DNA of 64,000 nt from NCBI GenBank assembly GCA_026003935.1, contig BPIE01000001.1:620001-684000 (forward strand), written 5' to 3'. Each line of letters begins with the position of its first letter. Within the stretch, counting starts at the first letter, position 1. A model generated the notes under the pieces. The model was not told where the DNA came from and made no database searches. It saw only the letters and a list, made by a program, of their open reading frames with translations. Source of the stretch: Tepidiforma sp. (GTDB lineage Bacteria; Chloroflexota; Dehalococcoidia; Tepidiformales; Tepidiformaceae). This document shows positions 27,801 to 35,955 of the stretch, piece by piece. Position numbers and translations under genes: made by a program.

Positions 27801-28558
27801 GCGGGGTAGGCGAGGAGGAGGCGCTGTACCGGGTTTTCGCGCCGCGGCCGGGGGCGTACGTGGACGGGGTGGTGCAGGCGGTAGAGACGGGACAGTGGCG
27901 GACGCGCAGGGAGCTCGGGGAGGTGTATGGGGCGTGGGTGGACCACGCGTACGGGCGGAACGTCTATGGGAGCGCGGCGCGGGATGCGCTCGTGCGGCGG
28001 GCAGCGGAGCTAAGCGTGGTGCTGAAGACGCGGGACAACGAGGAGCATGACGTGTTTGACACCGACGATTACTACCAGGACTTCGGGGGGATGGCGGCGT
28101 TCGCGCGGGAAGTGGCGGGTGCGGAGGTGAAGGCGTGGATTGGGGACAGCACGCGGCCGGCGGCGCCGGTGGTCCGGAGCGCAGAGGACGAGGCGCGGCG
28201 GACGCTGCGGCGGCGGGTGCTGAATCCGAAGTGGCTGGAGGGTATGGAGCGACACGGTTACCAGGGAGGTTCGGAGATGCTGAAGACGGTGGAGTACGCA
28301 TTCGGGTTCGATGCGACGGCCGGGGTGCTGGAAGACTGGATGTATGAACGGCTTGCGGAGACGTACGTGCTCGATGGCAGGCGGCGGGAGGTGCTGCTGG
28401 CGCACAATCCCTGGGCGCTGCGGGATATGGCGGCGCGGCTGCTGGAGGCAGTATCACGGGGGATGTGGGAGGCGCCGGGCGCGGAGATGCTGGCGGGCCT
28501 CGAGCAGGCGCTCCTGCAGGCGGACGGTGCGATCGAAGAGCGGGGGTCGGTGCGGTGA
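24884..28558 (+). CDS. cobN: Cobaltochelatase large subunit CobN (copy 1)
   Basis: Large subunit of the ATP-dependent aerobic-type cobalt chelatase (1224 aa), which inserts Co2+ into hydrogenobyrinic acid a,c-diamide. CobN/BchH family marks: VGVLFYRNLVQMDTTGVVEAL, RVAVLLNNPNGREARIAAAFGLD, GNVFVGPQPQRGFALNR, VQVGKHGNLEWLPGK, LPTGRNFYSFDPRVMP, SGFFRDAFGAVIALVDEAVSK, and DNEEHDVFDTDDYYQDFGG. The start is a GTG without a clear ribosome binding site. A second, divergent CobN follows two genes on. ChlH-type magnesium chelatase is less likely given the riboswitch and cbtAB. Confidence 0.92.
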   Translation: MSGQEPGFADILVVSAYDADLRALAQVRSGLPAGFPRVVSWPAAEAAGAPERVVAAAERAGVVVVRLLAGPESLGGLFEQVTAVCRSRGTPLIVRRAYPMTENTLAEHSTVEAEDAERVLEYLLHGGERNAEQLLRFLADRYLGGRFGWEPPAPMPWEGYFVPGRALAVERGVLAGAPWWRQGRPAVGVLFYRNLVQMDTTGVVEALAEALDRHEVNAVPVFAYGLRASSNGRDNAAAVRALLGPGEGWEGVRAVISLMPFSAAVPGPDGVAEAGEGLAPLGVAVVQGAMAQGSLDDWRKSPAGLGPLDVATSAALPELDGRLISAPAGFRAVSVDGEFPGLAWEGDRLDRLAGLAAGWANLAAKANGEKRVAVLLNNPNGREARIAAAFGLDAPASVVRLLEGLREAGYRVDGAPADGDELVQRLIDLCPNDPAAATAEQVRGAPCRVSAERYREWFRELPREVREEVERHWGPAPGDVFVDGGDVVVPGAVFGNVFVGPQPQRGFALNREAILHSPDLPPSHQYLAAYLWLREVFRADAIVQVGKHGNLEWLPGKAVGLSGRCYPDIALGSLPLIYPYIVNNPGEGTQAKRRGAAAIVDHLTPPMAAAGSYGELATARAALEALQEAVERGDEGPRTAALAERALDAVRAARLDRDLGFEDGVPGPAELARRGLHYLDELEGGLIATGLHVLGSVPGDDALAGMLLAIDAGQGSRSLVQAVARRLGVAWDGRGRVPEAAASIAGDAVRAAVTAGAREAAAVLAERLGGDDGEALAALDELALRVLPAIRRAPDELGRVVGALEGRAVPPGPAGAPTRGQTDCLPTGRNFYSFDPRVMPGRAAWEAGRALAEAVIARYAAEEGRVPESVAVIAWGTANIRTRGEDIAQVLHLLGVEPVWDGRSGRVTGVEVVPLERLGRPRIDVVLRASGFFRDAFGAVIALVDEAVSKVAALDEPPELNFVRKHLLADLTRGVGEEEALYRVFAPRPGAYVDGVVQAVETGQWRTRRELGEVYGAWVDHAYGRNVYGSAARDALVRRAAELSVVLKTRDNEEHDVFDTDDYYQDFGGMAAFAREVAGAEVKAWIGDSTRPAAPVVRSAEDEARRTLRRRVLNPKWLEGMERHGYQGGSEMLKTVEYAFGFDATAGVLEDWMYERLAETYVLDGRRREVLLAHNPWALRDMAARLLEAVSRGMWEAPGAEMLAGLEQALLQADGAIEERGSVR

Positions 28559-30543
28559 GCGGACCGGTGTTTCCCTTTGCGGCGATTGTGGGACAGGAGG
28601 AGATGAAGCTCGCCCTGCTGCTGAACGTGATCGACCCGGGGCTGGGCGGGGTGCTGATCCGGGGCGGAAAGGGGACGGCCAAGTCGACGGCGGTGCGTGC
28701 GCTGGCGGAGCTGCTGCCGCCCATCGAGGCCACGGAGGGGTGTCCCTTTGGGTGCGGACCGGGGGAGCAGCCGGAGTGCCCTGGGCGGGACCGGCACGGC
28801 GACGGGCGCATCGTCGCGCGGAGGCCGCGGCTGGTGACGCTGCCGGTGGGGGCTTCGGAGGAGCGGCTGGTGGGTTCGCTGGATATCGAAGCGGCGCTGG
28901 GGCGGGGCGAACGCGTGGTGGAGCCGGGGCTGCTGGCGGCGGCGCACCGCGGCGTGCTGTACGTGGACGAGGTGAACCTGCTGGCGGACCACCTCGTGGA
29001 CGCGCTGCTGGACGCGGCAGCGATGGGGCGGAACTACATCGAGCGGGACGGCATCTCGGCGACGCACCCGGCAAGGTTCGTGCTGGTGGGGACGATGAAC
29101 CCGGAGGAAGGGGAGCTGCGGCCGCAACTGCTCGACCGCTTCGGGCTGATGGTGGAAGCGGAACAGTCGCTGGAGCCAGCACTGCGGGCAGAGGTGGTGC
29201 GGCGGCGGATTGCGTTCGAGCGTGACCCTGAGGGCTTCGCGGCGCGCTGGGCACGGGAGAGCGGGGAACTCGCGGCGCGCATCCGGGCGGCCCGGGAGGC
29301 AGTCGAGGGGGTGGAGGTACCCGACGGGGTGCTGGAGGCGATGGTGAGCGTGTGCGCGGCGTGCGAGGTGGATGGGATGCGTGCCGACCTCGCGCTCTAC
29401 CGGGCGGCCCGGGCGCACGCCGCGTGGGAGGGGCGGCGGCGGGCGACCGTCGCAGACGTTCGGGCGGTGGCGCCGCTCGTGCTCGGGCACCGAAGGCGGC
29501 GGCTACCGTTCGAACAGCCGGGAGTCGACCGGCAGCAGGTCGAGTCGGCGCTGGAGGCATTCGACGAGGAGGGGGATGGCGAGGGGCAGGATGGCGCGCC
29601 CGCGGAACCGGGACCTTCCGGGGGCGGCGAGCCGGGCGGGCAGGGGCCCGCGGAAGGGAGGGGACCGGAGGCTGCGGGCGGGGATGGGCCGGGCGAAGGG
29701 GCGCGGCGGGCGGCGGCGATTGGGGACCCGCGCCGGCTCGAGGGGGGTGTCCTGCTGCAGTCGGGCGGGCGGAGGTCGACCATGACTGGGAGACGCCGGC
29801 GGCGGCGGGCGCCGGGTGTGCGGGGGAGGCACATCGGCGCGGAGCCGTGGCGCGGGGCCGCGGGGGAGGTCGACGCGGCGGCGACCCTTCGGGCGGCAGC
29901 GGTGCGGGGGCCGCGGCGGGCGCTGCCGGTGCCGCGGGAGGACTGGCGGGTGAAGCTGCGGGCGGCGGAAGTCGCGGCGCTGGTGGTGATGGTGGTCGAT
30001 GCGAGCGGGTCGATGGGAGCGCGCCGAAGGATGGAGGCAGCGAAGGGTGCGGTGCTCGGGCTGCTGCAGGATGCGTATCTGCGGCGCGACCGGGTGGCGT
30101 TCGTGGCGTTCGATGGGAAGGGTGCGCGGCTCCTGCTGGGGCCGACGCGGAGCGTGGATGAGGCGCACCGCGCGCTGGGGGAGTTCGGCACCGGGGGACG
30201 GACGCCGCTCTGGGCGGGGCTGGCCGAGGCAGCGGCGGTCACGGCGCGGGCGCGGAGACGGGACCCCGACCTGCCCGTGCTGGTGGTGCTGGTGACGGAC
30301 GGGAGGGCGAACGCCGGGGCGGGCGGGCTGGACCCGGTGAGGGCGGCTGTCGAGCAGGCCCGTGCGCTCCGGGCGGCAGGGGCGGACGCGCTGGTAGTGG
30401 ATACGGAGGAAGGGCCGGTCCGGCTCGGCATCGCGGGGCGGCTGGCGGAGGCGTTGGGAGGGGCGCTGGTGCGCCTAGACGAGCTCGAGCCGCGGCGGCT
30501 TTGGGAGGCCGTGCGGATGCGGCGGGCGGAGGCGGCACGGTGA
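28555..30543 (+). CDS. ChlI-ChlD fused chelatase ATPase (putative cobaltochelatase subunit)
   Basis: AAA+ motor that powers CobN (662 aa). N-terminal ChlI-like ATPase: IVGQEEMKLALLLNVIDP, Walker A RGGKGTAKST, Cys-rich insert GCPFGCGPGEQPECPG, Walker B VLYVDEVNLL, and MNPEEGELRPQLLDRFGL. A Gly/Glu/Pro-rich linker spans about residues 340-400. The C-terminal von Willebrand A domain has the MIDAS motif VDASGSMGA. It joins the small and medium chelatase subunits in one chain. GTGA overlaps join it to both CobN genes, so one motor may serve two CobN proteins. No frameshift is visible here. Confidence 0.88.
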   Translation: MSGPVFPFAAIVGQEEMKLALLLNVIDPGLGGVLIRGGKGTAKSTAVRALAELLPPIEATEGCPFGCGPGEQPECPGRDRHGDGRIVARRPRLVTLPVGASEERLVGSLDIEAALGRGERVVEPGLLAAAHRGVLYVDEVNLLADHLVDALLDAAAMGRNYIERDGISATHPARFVLVGTMNPEEGELRPQLLDRFGLMVEAEQSLEPALRAEVVRRRIAFERDPEGFAARWARESGELAARIRAAREAVEGVEVPDGVLEAMVSVCAACEVDGMRADLALYRAARAHAAWEGRRRATVADVRAVAPLVLGHRRRRLPFEQPGVDRQQVESALEAFDEEGDGEGQDGAPAEPGPSGGGEPGGQGPAEGRGPEAAGGDGPGEGARRAAAIGDPRRLEGGVLLQSGGRRSTMTGRRRRRRAPGVRGRHIGAEPWRGAAGEVDAAATLRAAAVRGPRRALPVPREDWRVKLRAAEVAALVVMVVDASGSMGARRRMEAAKGAVLGLLQDAYLRRDRVAFVAFDGKGARLLLGPTRSVDEAHRALGEFGTGGRTPLWAGLAEAAAVTARARRRDPDLPVLVVLVTDGRANAGAGGLDPVRAAVEQARALRAAGADALVVDTEEGPVRLGIAGRLAEALGGALVRLDELEPRRLWEAVRMRRAEAAR

Positions 30544-31751
30544 ACGCGGGGAAGGAGTGCGGGGACGGCTGCGGCGGGGGGTGTGAGGGCCCGGTGCGCG
30601 GGCGGCGCGGGCAGCGCAACATCGTGACGCGGGCAGACGGCCGGCTGGTCAACGTCAACCGGCAGCTGGGGCAGCTGTTCGTGTGCGCGCACGGATGCTG
30701 CTGCGGGCGGGTGGAGGAGGGGAAGCCGGCGGCGCCGTTCGAGCTGTACCACGCGGAATGGGAGCGCCGGAGGCTGCGGAACCGGGTGCACCTGAACATG
30801 GGCGGCTGCCTTGGGCCGTGCCCGCTGGCGAACGTGTGCATGCTGCTGTTCGACGGGGTCACGGTGTTCTTCCACTCGATGAACTCGGAGCGGGTGGTTG
30901 TCGAGCTGTTCGACTACATCGAGTCGTTGGCGGCGGCGGGGCGGTACCTGCCGCCGGAGGGCGACCTGGGGCAGCTGGCGTTCTCAGCGATGGCGAATGA
31001 CGGACGGGGGCGGGCGGCGGAGGCCGCCGTTTGGGAGCCGCAGGCGCCGCAGCGGGGGTTCGCCGTGCTGACGCACTCGGACACGGATGTGCTGTGTTTC
31101 CGCCAGGCGGCGAAGGAGCTGGGCGATGCGTTCCCACCGGTTACGGTCCGGAACATTTCGGGGTTGCGGGACCGGGAGGATGCGGCGGCGCTGTTCGAGC
31201 TGGTCGTGCCGCGGGCGGATGTGACGGTGCTCATCGTGCACGGGGGCCGGCAATCGGTGCCGGGCGTCGAGCGGCTGGTGCGGCTGGTGGAGGAGCACGG
31301 GGGGTGGCTGGTGGCTGTGCCGGGGACCGAGGAACTCGACGAGGGGCTGGTTGGGCTTTCCACGGGCGGACCGGGGATTGCCCTCGCGGCGCGGGGGGTA
31401 CCTGCAGGAGGGGGGCATCGCAAACTACCGCGAGCTGCTGAAGATGCTGGCGGACCACCTGCTGAGCCTCGGGGTGGGGTACCGGGACCCGGTGCCACAG
31501 CCGCGGACGGGGTTTTACCATCCGCGGTTTGCGAGCCGGGAGGAGTGGGCTCGGGCGCGGGACGGCTCGCGGCCGGCGGTCGGGGTGCTGTTCTACCGGT
31601 CGCTGCTGCTTTCGGGGGACGTGGCGTTCGTGGACGCGCTGGTCGCAGCGGGGGAGGAGCTGGGAGCGGACGTATTGCCGGTGTTCGGGTATTCGCTGAA
31701 GGACGACCCCGACGAACGGGGGCGAACAGCGGTGCTGCGGGAGCTGTGTGA
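30540..31751 (+). CDS. [2Fe-2S] ferredoxin domain fused to CobN N-terminus (5' part of frameshifted cobN2)
   Basis: GTG start overlapping the previous stop, with GGAGG 7 bases upstream. Residues 1-20 hold Cys7, 11 and 15. Residues 45-135 form a thioredoxin-like [2Fe-2S] ferredoxin with Cys49, 53-55, 90, 94 and 100 (FVCAHGCCCGRVEEG, HLNMGGCLGPCPLANVC). From about residue 170 the chain reads as a CobN N-terminus (QRGFAVLTHSDTDVLCFRQA, LIVHGGRQSVPGVERLVRLV). Homology stops at the G6 run 31392-31397; the frame stays open to 31751, but that tail is spurious. Deleting one G joins it to the next entry. Confidence 0.8.
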   Translation: MNAGKECGDGCGGGCEGPVRGRRGQRNIVTRADGRLVNVNRQLGQLFVCAHGCCCGRVEEGKPAAPFELYHAEWERRRLRNRVHLNMGGCLGPCPLANVCMLLFDGVTVFFHSMNSERVVVELFDYIESLAAAGRYLPPEGDLGQLAFSAMANDGRGRAAEAAVWEPQAPQRGFAVLTHSDTDVLCFRQAAKELGDAFPPVTVRNISGLRDREDAAALFELVVPRADVTVLIVHGGRQSVPGVERLVRLVEEHGGWLVAVPGTEELDEGLVGLSTGGPGIALAARGVPAGGGHRKLPRAAEDAGGPPAEPRGGVPGPGATAADGVLPSAVCEPGGVGSGAGRLAAGGRGAVLPVAAAFGGRGVRGRAGRSGGGAGSGRIAGVRVFAEGRPRRTGANSGAAGAV

Positions 31752-34700
31752 CGGCGACGGGCCGCCGCTGGTCGACGTGGTGGTGAACACGATGTCGTTC
31801 GCGCTCGGGAGCGCGGGGCGGGAGCCGGGTGACGACGACTGGCAGGTTCGGGTGCTGGAGGAGCTGGGGATTCCGCAGGTTCAGGGCATCGGGATTTCGG
31901 CTTCGGTGGAGCAGTGGTCGGCGTCGGTGACGGGTGCGGGACCGCTGGATGTGGCGATGTCGGTGGCGATCCCGGAGCTGGACGGGCGGGTCATCGGGGT
32001 GCCGGTTTCGTTCAAGGAGCGGGATGCTGAGGGGGTGGTCCGGCGGGTGCTCCCGGCTGACCGGGCGCGGCGCCTGATGGGGCTGGCGGTGCGGCTGGCT
32101 GCGCTGCGGAGGAAGCCGAATGCCGAGAAGCGGGTGGCCATCATCCTGACGAACCACCATGCGAAGGCTTCGCGGATTGCGAACGCGGTGGGGCTCGATT
32201 CGCCGGAGAGCGTCGTTCGGCTGCTGCGGCGCATGCGAGAGGCCGGCTACACGGTGGGAGAGCTCCCGGAAGACGGCGAGGCGCTAATGCGAGAGCTGAT
32301 GGCGCGCGGGCATTACGAGGAGGAGACGCTGACGGAGGGGATGCTGGCGGGTGCGGCGGCACGCATCCCGGCGGCAAGGTATGCGGAGTGGTTCGCCGAG
32401 CTGCCGGAAAGGCGACGGGAGGAGATGGTGCGCCAGTGGGGTGAGCCGCCCGGCCGGCATTACCTCGACGCGGAGGGGAATCTCGTGGTGGCGGGGGTGG
32501 CGACGGGCAACGTCTTCATCGCCGTTCAGCCGCCGCGGGGCTATTCGATGGACCGGACGGCGATCATGCACCAGCCGGACCTGCCGCCGCCGCACCCGTA
32601 CTACGGGCTGTACCGGTGGCTCCGGGAGCCGCGGGAGCTCGGCGGGTTTGGTGCGGATGCGATTGTCCAGGTGGGGAAGCACGGTTCGGCGGAGTGGCTG
32701 CCGGGGAAGGGGGTTGGGCTCGGTGCAGACTGCTACCCGGACCTGTTCGTTGGGGACCTGCCGGTGGTGTACCCGTTCATCATCGACGGGCCGGGGGAGG
32801 GTGCTGCGGCGAAGCGCCGGACGCACGCGGTGATTGTGGACCACCTTCCGCCGCCGATGACGAATGCGGAGCTGTACGGGGAGCTGGCGGAGCTGGACCG
32901 GCTGGTGGATGACTACTATCTGCTGGAGCGGACGGACCCGGGGCGATTGCCGTATCTGCAGCGGCAAATCTGGCAGGTCATCCGGGAGGCGGGGCTCGCG
33001 GGGGAGCTCGACCGGCTTTTGCAGGACGGGGGCGATGGCCATGTGCACGAGTGGGACCCGCGGGAGCACGAGGACGGCGTACCGTACGCGCTCTCGGACC
33101 TCAGCGGGGAGGGGTTCGCGCACCTGGTGGAGGCGATCCACACGTATACGCATGAGCTGGGGGCGATGCCCATCCGGGCGGGATTCCACATCCTGGGGGA
33201 GCTGCCGGCGGGCGAAGAGCTGGTCGATTTCGCGGCGGCGATCCTGCGGGTGGCGAACGGGCCGGTTCCCGCACTGCTGGATGCCGCGGCGGCATGGTTC
33301 GGCGTGCCGGCGGAGCTGCTGCGCCTCCCGGCAGGAACGCGGCTGGATGGGGCAGCGGCGGTGCCGGATTGCTGCGGCGCGGCGACGGTCGGCGGGCTGC
33401 AGGAGTGGCTGGCCGAGCAGGCGCGGGCGGCGCTGAGGGCGGTCGTGCTGGAGGGTGCGGCAGCGGCGGAGGCGCTTGGGCGGCTTCCGCCGTCGGCGGG
33501 GGGTGAGCGGGGGCCGCTGGAGGCGGTGCTTCGGTTCGCTGCGGAGCGGCTGCTGCCGGCACTGGCGCGGTGCGATGACGAGGTGGAGCACGTGCTAGAC
33601 GCGCTCGGGGGGCGGTACGTGCCGCCCGGCCCTTCGGGCGCGCTGACGCGGGGGATGGCGCATGCACTGCCGACGGGGCGGAATTTTTACGCCGTGGACC
33701 CGCGCGGTATCCCGAGCCGGGTGGCGTGGGAGGTGGGGCGGGAGCTGGCCGCGGAGACGGTTGGGCGGTACCGGAGAGAGACGGGCGGAGTGCCGGCTTC
33801 GGTGGGGATTTCGATGTGGGGCACGACGGCGATGCGGAACGGCGGCGAGGACGTGGCGCAGGTGATGGCGCTGATAGGGGTGGAGCCGACCTGGCAGCGT
33901 GAGGGCCGGCGGGTGACGGGTTTCCGGGTGGTGGGGCTGGAGGAGCTGGGGCGGCCGAGGGTGGATGTGGTGTGCCGGGTGTCGGGGTTCTTTCGGGATG
34001 CGTTCCCGGGCGTGATTGAGCTGCTGGGGGAGGCTTTTGATGCGGTGGCGGCGCTCGACGAGCCGGCAGAGTTGAATCCTATCCGGGCGCACCGGCTTCG
34101 GAGGGCAGAGGAGCTGACGGCAGGGGGGATGGAGCACGGCGAGGCGTGGCGGAGGGCCGGGCTGCGGGTGTTCAGCAGCGCGCCCGGGGTCTACGGGGCA
34201 GGGGTGCTGCAGCTGCTGGACGAGGCCGCGTGGGAGAGCGAGGCAGACGTTGCGGAGACGTTCATGACGTGGGGCGGGCATGCGTATGCGCCGGGGATGT
34301 ACGGGGTGGCGATGGGGGAGGAGCTCCGGGACCGACTGCGGCTGGTGGAGGTGGCGATTCAGAACCAGGACAACCGGGAGCACGACCTGCTGGATGCGGA
34401 CGACTATTTCCAGTTCCAGGGCGGGATGGCCGCGGCGGTGCGTCTGCTGCGGGGCAGGGGGCCGAGGCTGTACTTCGGGGACACGGCGGACCCGGGGCGC
34501 CCGCGTCTGCGGCTGACCGAGGACGAGCTGGACCGGGTGTTCCGGGCGCGGGTGATGAACCCGAAGTGGATTGGGGCGATGCGGGAGCACGGCTACCGGG
34601 CGGGGACGGAGTTCGCGGCGACGGTCGACTATCTGTTCGGCTGGGCTGCGACGGCGGGGATTGTGAAGGACTGGCAGTTCGACCGGGTGGCGGAGCGGTA

Positions 34701-34881
34701 CGTGCTGGACTCGGAGATGCGCGGGTTTCTCGCGGAGCACAATCCGTGGGCGCTGCGGGATATGGCGCGGCGGATGGTCGAGGCTGCGCGGAGGGGGCTC
34801 TGGAAGGCGGGCGAGGGGATGGTGGCTGCCCTCGAATCGGTGCTGCTCGACGCGGAGGGGGCAATTGAAGACCGGATGTGA
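31351..34881 (+). CDS. cobN: Cobaltochelatase large subunit CobN (copy 2), main part after a frameshift
   Basis: Continues the CobN sequence in the next frame from about codon 31396 (GYLQEGGIANYRELLKMLAD); the first 15 codons from the listed ATG are out of place. Marks: VGVLFYRSLLLSGDVAFVDAL, VAIILTNHHAKASRIANAVG, GNVFIAVQPPRGYSMDR, VQVGKHGSAEWLPGKGVG, LPTGRNFYAVDPRGIPS, SGFFRDAFPGVIELLGEAFD, DNREHDLLDADDYFQFQGGM. With the fused 5' part the intact protein would be about 1446 aa. It is clearly different from copy 1 and may prefer another tetrapyrrole or metal. Without the upstream frame it lacks the N-terminal CobN domain. Confidence 0.88.
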   Translation: MGFPRADRGLPSRRGGYLQEGGIANYRELLKMLADHLLSLGVGYRDPVPQPRTGFYHPRFASREEWARARDGSRPAVGVLFYRSLLLSGDVAFVDALVAAGEELGADVLPVFGYSLKDDPDERGRTAVLRELCDGDGPPLVDVVVNTMSFALGSAGREPGDDDWQVRVLEELGIPQVQGIGISASVEQWSASVTGAGPLDVAMSVAIPELDGRVIGVPVSFKERDAEGVVRRVLPADRARRLMGLAVRLAALRRKPNAEKRVAIILTNHHAKASRIANAVGLDSPESVVRLLRRMREAGYTVGELPEDGEALMRELMARGHYEEETLTEGMLAGAAARIPAARYAEWFAELPERRREEMVRQWGEPPGRHYLDAEGNLVVAGVATGNVFIAVQPPRGYSMDRTAIMHQPDLPPPHPYYGLYRWLREPRELGGFGADAIVQVGKHGSAEWLPGKGVGLGADCYPDLFVGDLPVVYPFIIDGPGEGAAAKRRTHAVIVDHLPPPMTNAELYGELAELDRLVDDYYLLERTDPGRLPYLQRQIWQVIREAGLAGELDRLLQDGGDGHVHEWDPREHEDGVPYALSDLSGEGFAHLVEAIHTYTHELGAMPIRAGFHILGELPAGEELVDFAAAILRVANGPVPALLDAAAAWFGVPAELLRLPAGTRLDGAAAVPDCCGAATVGGLQEWLAEQARAALRAVVLEGAAAAEALGRLPPSAGGERGPLEAVLRFAAERLLPALARCDDEVEHVLDALGGRYVPPGPSGALTRGMAHALPTGRNFYAVDPRGIPSRVAWEVGRELAAETVGRYRRETGGVPASVGISMWGTTAMRNGGEDVAQVMALIGVEPTWQREGRRVTGFRVVGLEELGRPRVDVVCRVSGFFRDAFPGVIELLGEAFDAVAALDEPAELNPIRAHRLRRAEELTAGGMEHGEAWRRAGLRVFSSAPGVYGAGVLQLLDEAAWESEADVAETFMTWGGHAYAPGMYGVAMGEELRDRLRLVEVAIQNQDNREHDLLDADDYFQFQGGMAAAVRLLRGRGPRLYFGDTADPGRPRLRLTEDELDRVFRARVMNPKWIGAMREHGYRAGTEFAATVDYLFGWAATAGIVKDWQFDRVAERYVLDSEMRGFLAEHNPWALRDMARRMVEAARRGLWKAGEGMVAALESVLLDAEGAIEDRM

Positions 34882-34933
34882 CCGCTGCGTTGCAGCGAGC
34901 GCAGGGAATTTTGTCCTGAAAGGAGACGGTCCA

Positions 34934-35149
34934 GTGGATACACGGTCAACGGTGATGGTTGGAGGCCGGTTCGGGTGGCCGCGGCTTGCGGTCCGGGACT
35001 GGCTGGCGGTTGCGGCCGCGGTCGGGCTTGCGGGTTCGCTGCTGTACCTCGCGGGCTTCGAACAGGGCGCGGTGGCGCTGTTCGACGGCACGCTGGTTCA
35101 TGAGTTCGTGCACGACGCACGGCACGCGCTGGGCTTCCCATGTCATTAG
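34934..35149 (+). CDS. cbtB: Cobalt transporter subunit CbtB
   Basis: Short protein (71 aa) with one membrane segment (LAVAAAVGLAGSLLYLAGF) and the His-rich C-terminus HEFVHDARHALGFPCH that defines CbtB. The GTG at 34934 is chosen because AAAGGAGA lies 8 bases upstream; an open frame extends back into the cobN2 stop region without family character. CbtB and CbtA are a predicted cobalt importer found with B12 genes. It is co-transcribed under the second riboswitch. Confidence 0.88.
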   Translation: MDTRSTVMVGGRFGWPRLAVRDWLAVAAAVGLAGSLLYLAGFEQGAVALFDGTLVHEFVHDARHALGFPCH

Positions 35150-35925
35150 CAGGGGTGCACGCGGGAAGGGGTGAAGGTGTCGGCGGCAGGGCTGTTGCCG
35201 GGAGGCACCGGCGGCAGACGCTGGACGTGCTGCTGGCGGGTGTGTTGGCCGGGCTGCTGGCTGGCGTGGTCGCGGCGCTGGTTGCGTGGGCGTTCGCCGA
35301 GCCGGCGCTGGAGCGTGCGATCGAGCTGGAGGCGGCAGCGGGAGGCCCCGGGGAGGTCCATGTGCACGAGTCGGAGCCGGTTTCGCGGGACGTGCAGCGG
35401 ACGGCAGGGCTTGCCGCGGGGACGGCGGCTGTGGCGGTCGCCGGGGGGCTGGCGGCGGCGGTTGTCGGGCTGGCGAGCGCGCGATTCGGCTGGAGCCATT
35501 CGGCGCTGGGAGCGGCGGGCTGGGCGGCGCTTGCGGGCGGCTATGCGTTGGGCCTGGTGCCGGGGCTGGCGTACCCGGCGAATCCGCCGGGGGTTGGGAG
35601 CGCGGAGAGCGCGGGGGAGCGGACGCTGGTGTACCTGGGCGTGGCGGCGCTTGGGCTGGCGGCGGCGGTCGGGGCTGCGGTGCTGGCACGGGCTGGGCGC
35701 AGGTTGCCGGTCGGGGGCGAGGTGATGGGGGTGACGGTGCTGGTTGGGGGGCTGTTCCTGGCGATGGCGGCGGCGGAACCGGAGGTGCCTGCGGATGGCT
35801 TCCCTGCGGACGTGTTGTGGGAGTTTCGCCGCGGTGCGCTGCTGACGCAGCTCTCGCTGTGGGGGACGCTGGCGGCCGGCTTTTGGCTGTTTGCGGGCGC
35901 GGCCGGCGAGCGGCGGCCGGGCTGA
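35140..35925 (+). CDS. cbtA: Cobalt transporter subunit CbtA
   Basis: Membrane protein (261 aa as read) with about six hydrophobic segments. CbtA marks: LLAGVLAGLLAGVVAALVAW at the start of the conserved part, a His-containing loop EVHVHESEPVSRDVQRTAG, YPANPPGVGSAESAGERTLVYL and AEPEVPADGFPADVLWEFR. The ATG overlaps the cbtB stop by 10 bases; the first 25 residues are not conserved-looking, so the true start could be a later GTG. It should import Co2+ for the chelatases encoded just upstream. It is followed by a strong hairpin. Confidence 0.85.
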   Translation: MSLAGVHAGRGEGVGGRAVAGRHRRQTLDVLLAGVLAGLLAGVVAALVAWAFAEPALERAIELEAAAGGPGEVHVHESEPVSRDVQRTAGLAAGTAAVAVAGGLAAAVVGLASARFGWSHSALGAAGWAALAGGYALGLVPGLAYPANPPGVGSAESAGERTLVYLGVAALGLAAAVGAAVLARAGRRLPVGGEVMGVTVLVGGLFLAMAAAEPEVPADGFPADVLWEFRRGALLTQLSLWGTLAAGFWLFAGAAGERRPG

Positions 35926-35955
35926 GGCCGTCACCCGGTGAGGGGGTAAACGGAG

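Noticed and set aside
21659-27946. An antisense open frame of about 2095 codons on the minus strand
   Set aside because: It covers well-supported plus-strand cobD, cobQ, cobU and cobN1; composition is the Arg/Pro/His-rich type that appears opposite GC-rich genes.
28555-30543. Programmed frameshifting in the ChlI-ChlD gene to make two chelatase subunits, as described for some chlD genes
   Set aside because: The gene is one uninterrupted frame through both domains, and I see no obvious slippery site with a stop in the alternative frame at the domain border.
31351-31420. Programmed frameshift or phase variation as the explanation for the cobN2 break
   Set aside because: Not excluded, but G6 is short for a phase-variable tract and an assembly error is simpler; kept only as an alternative.
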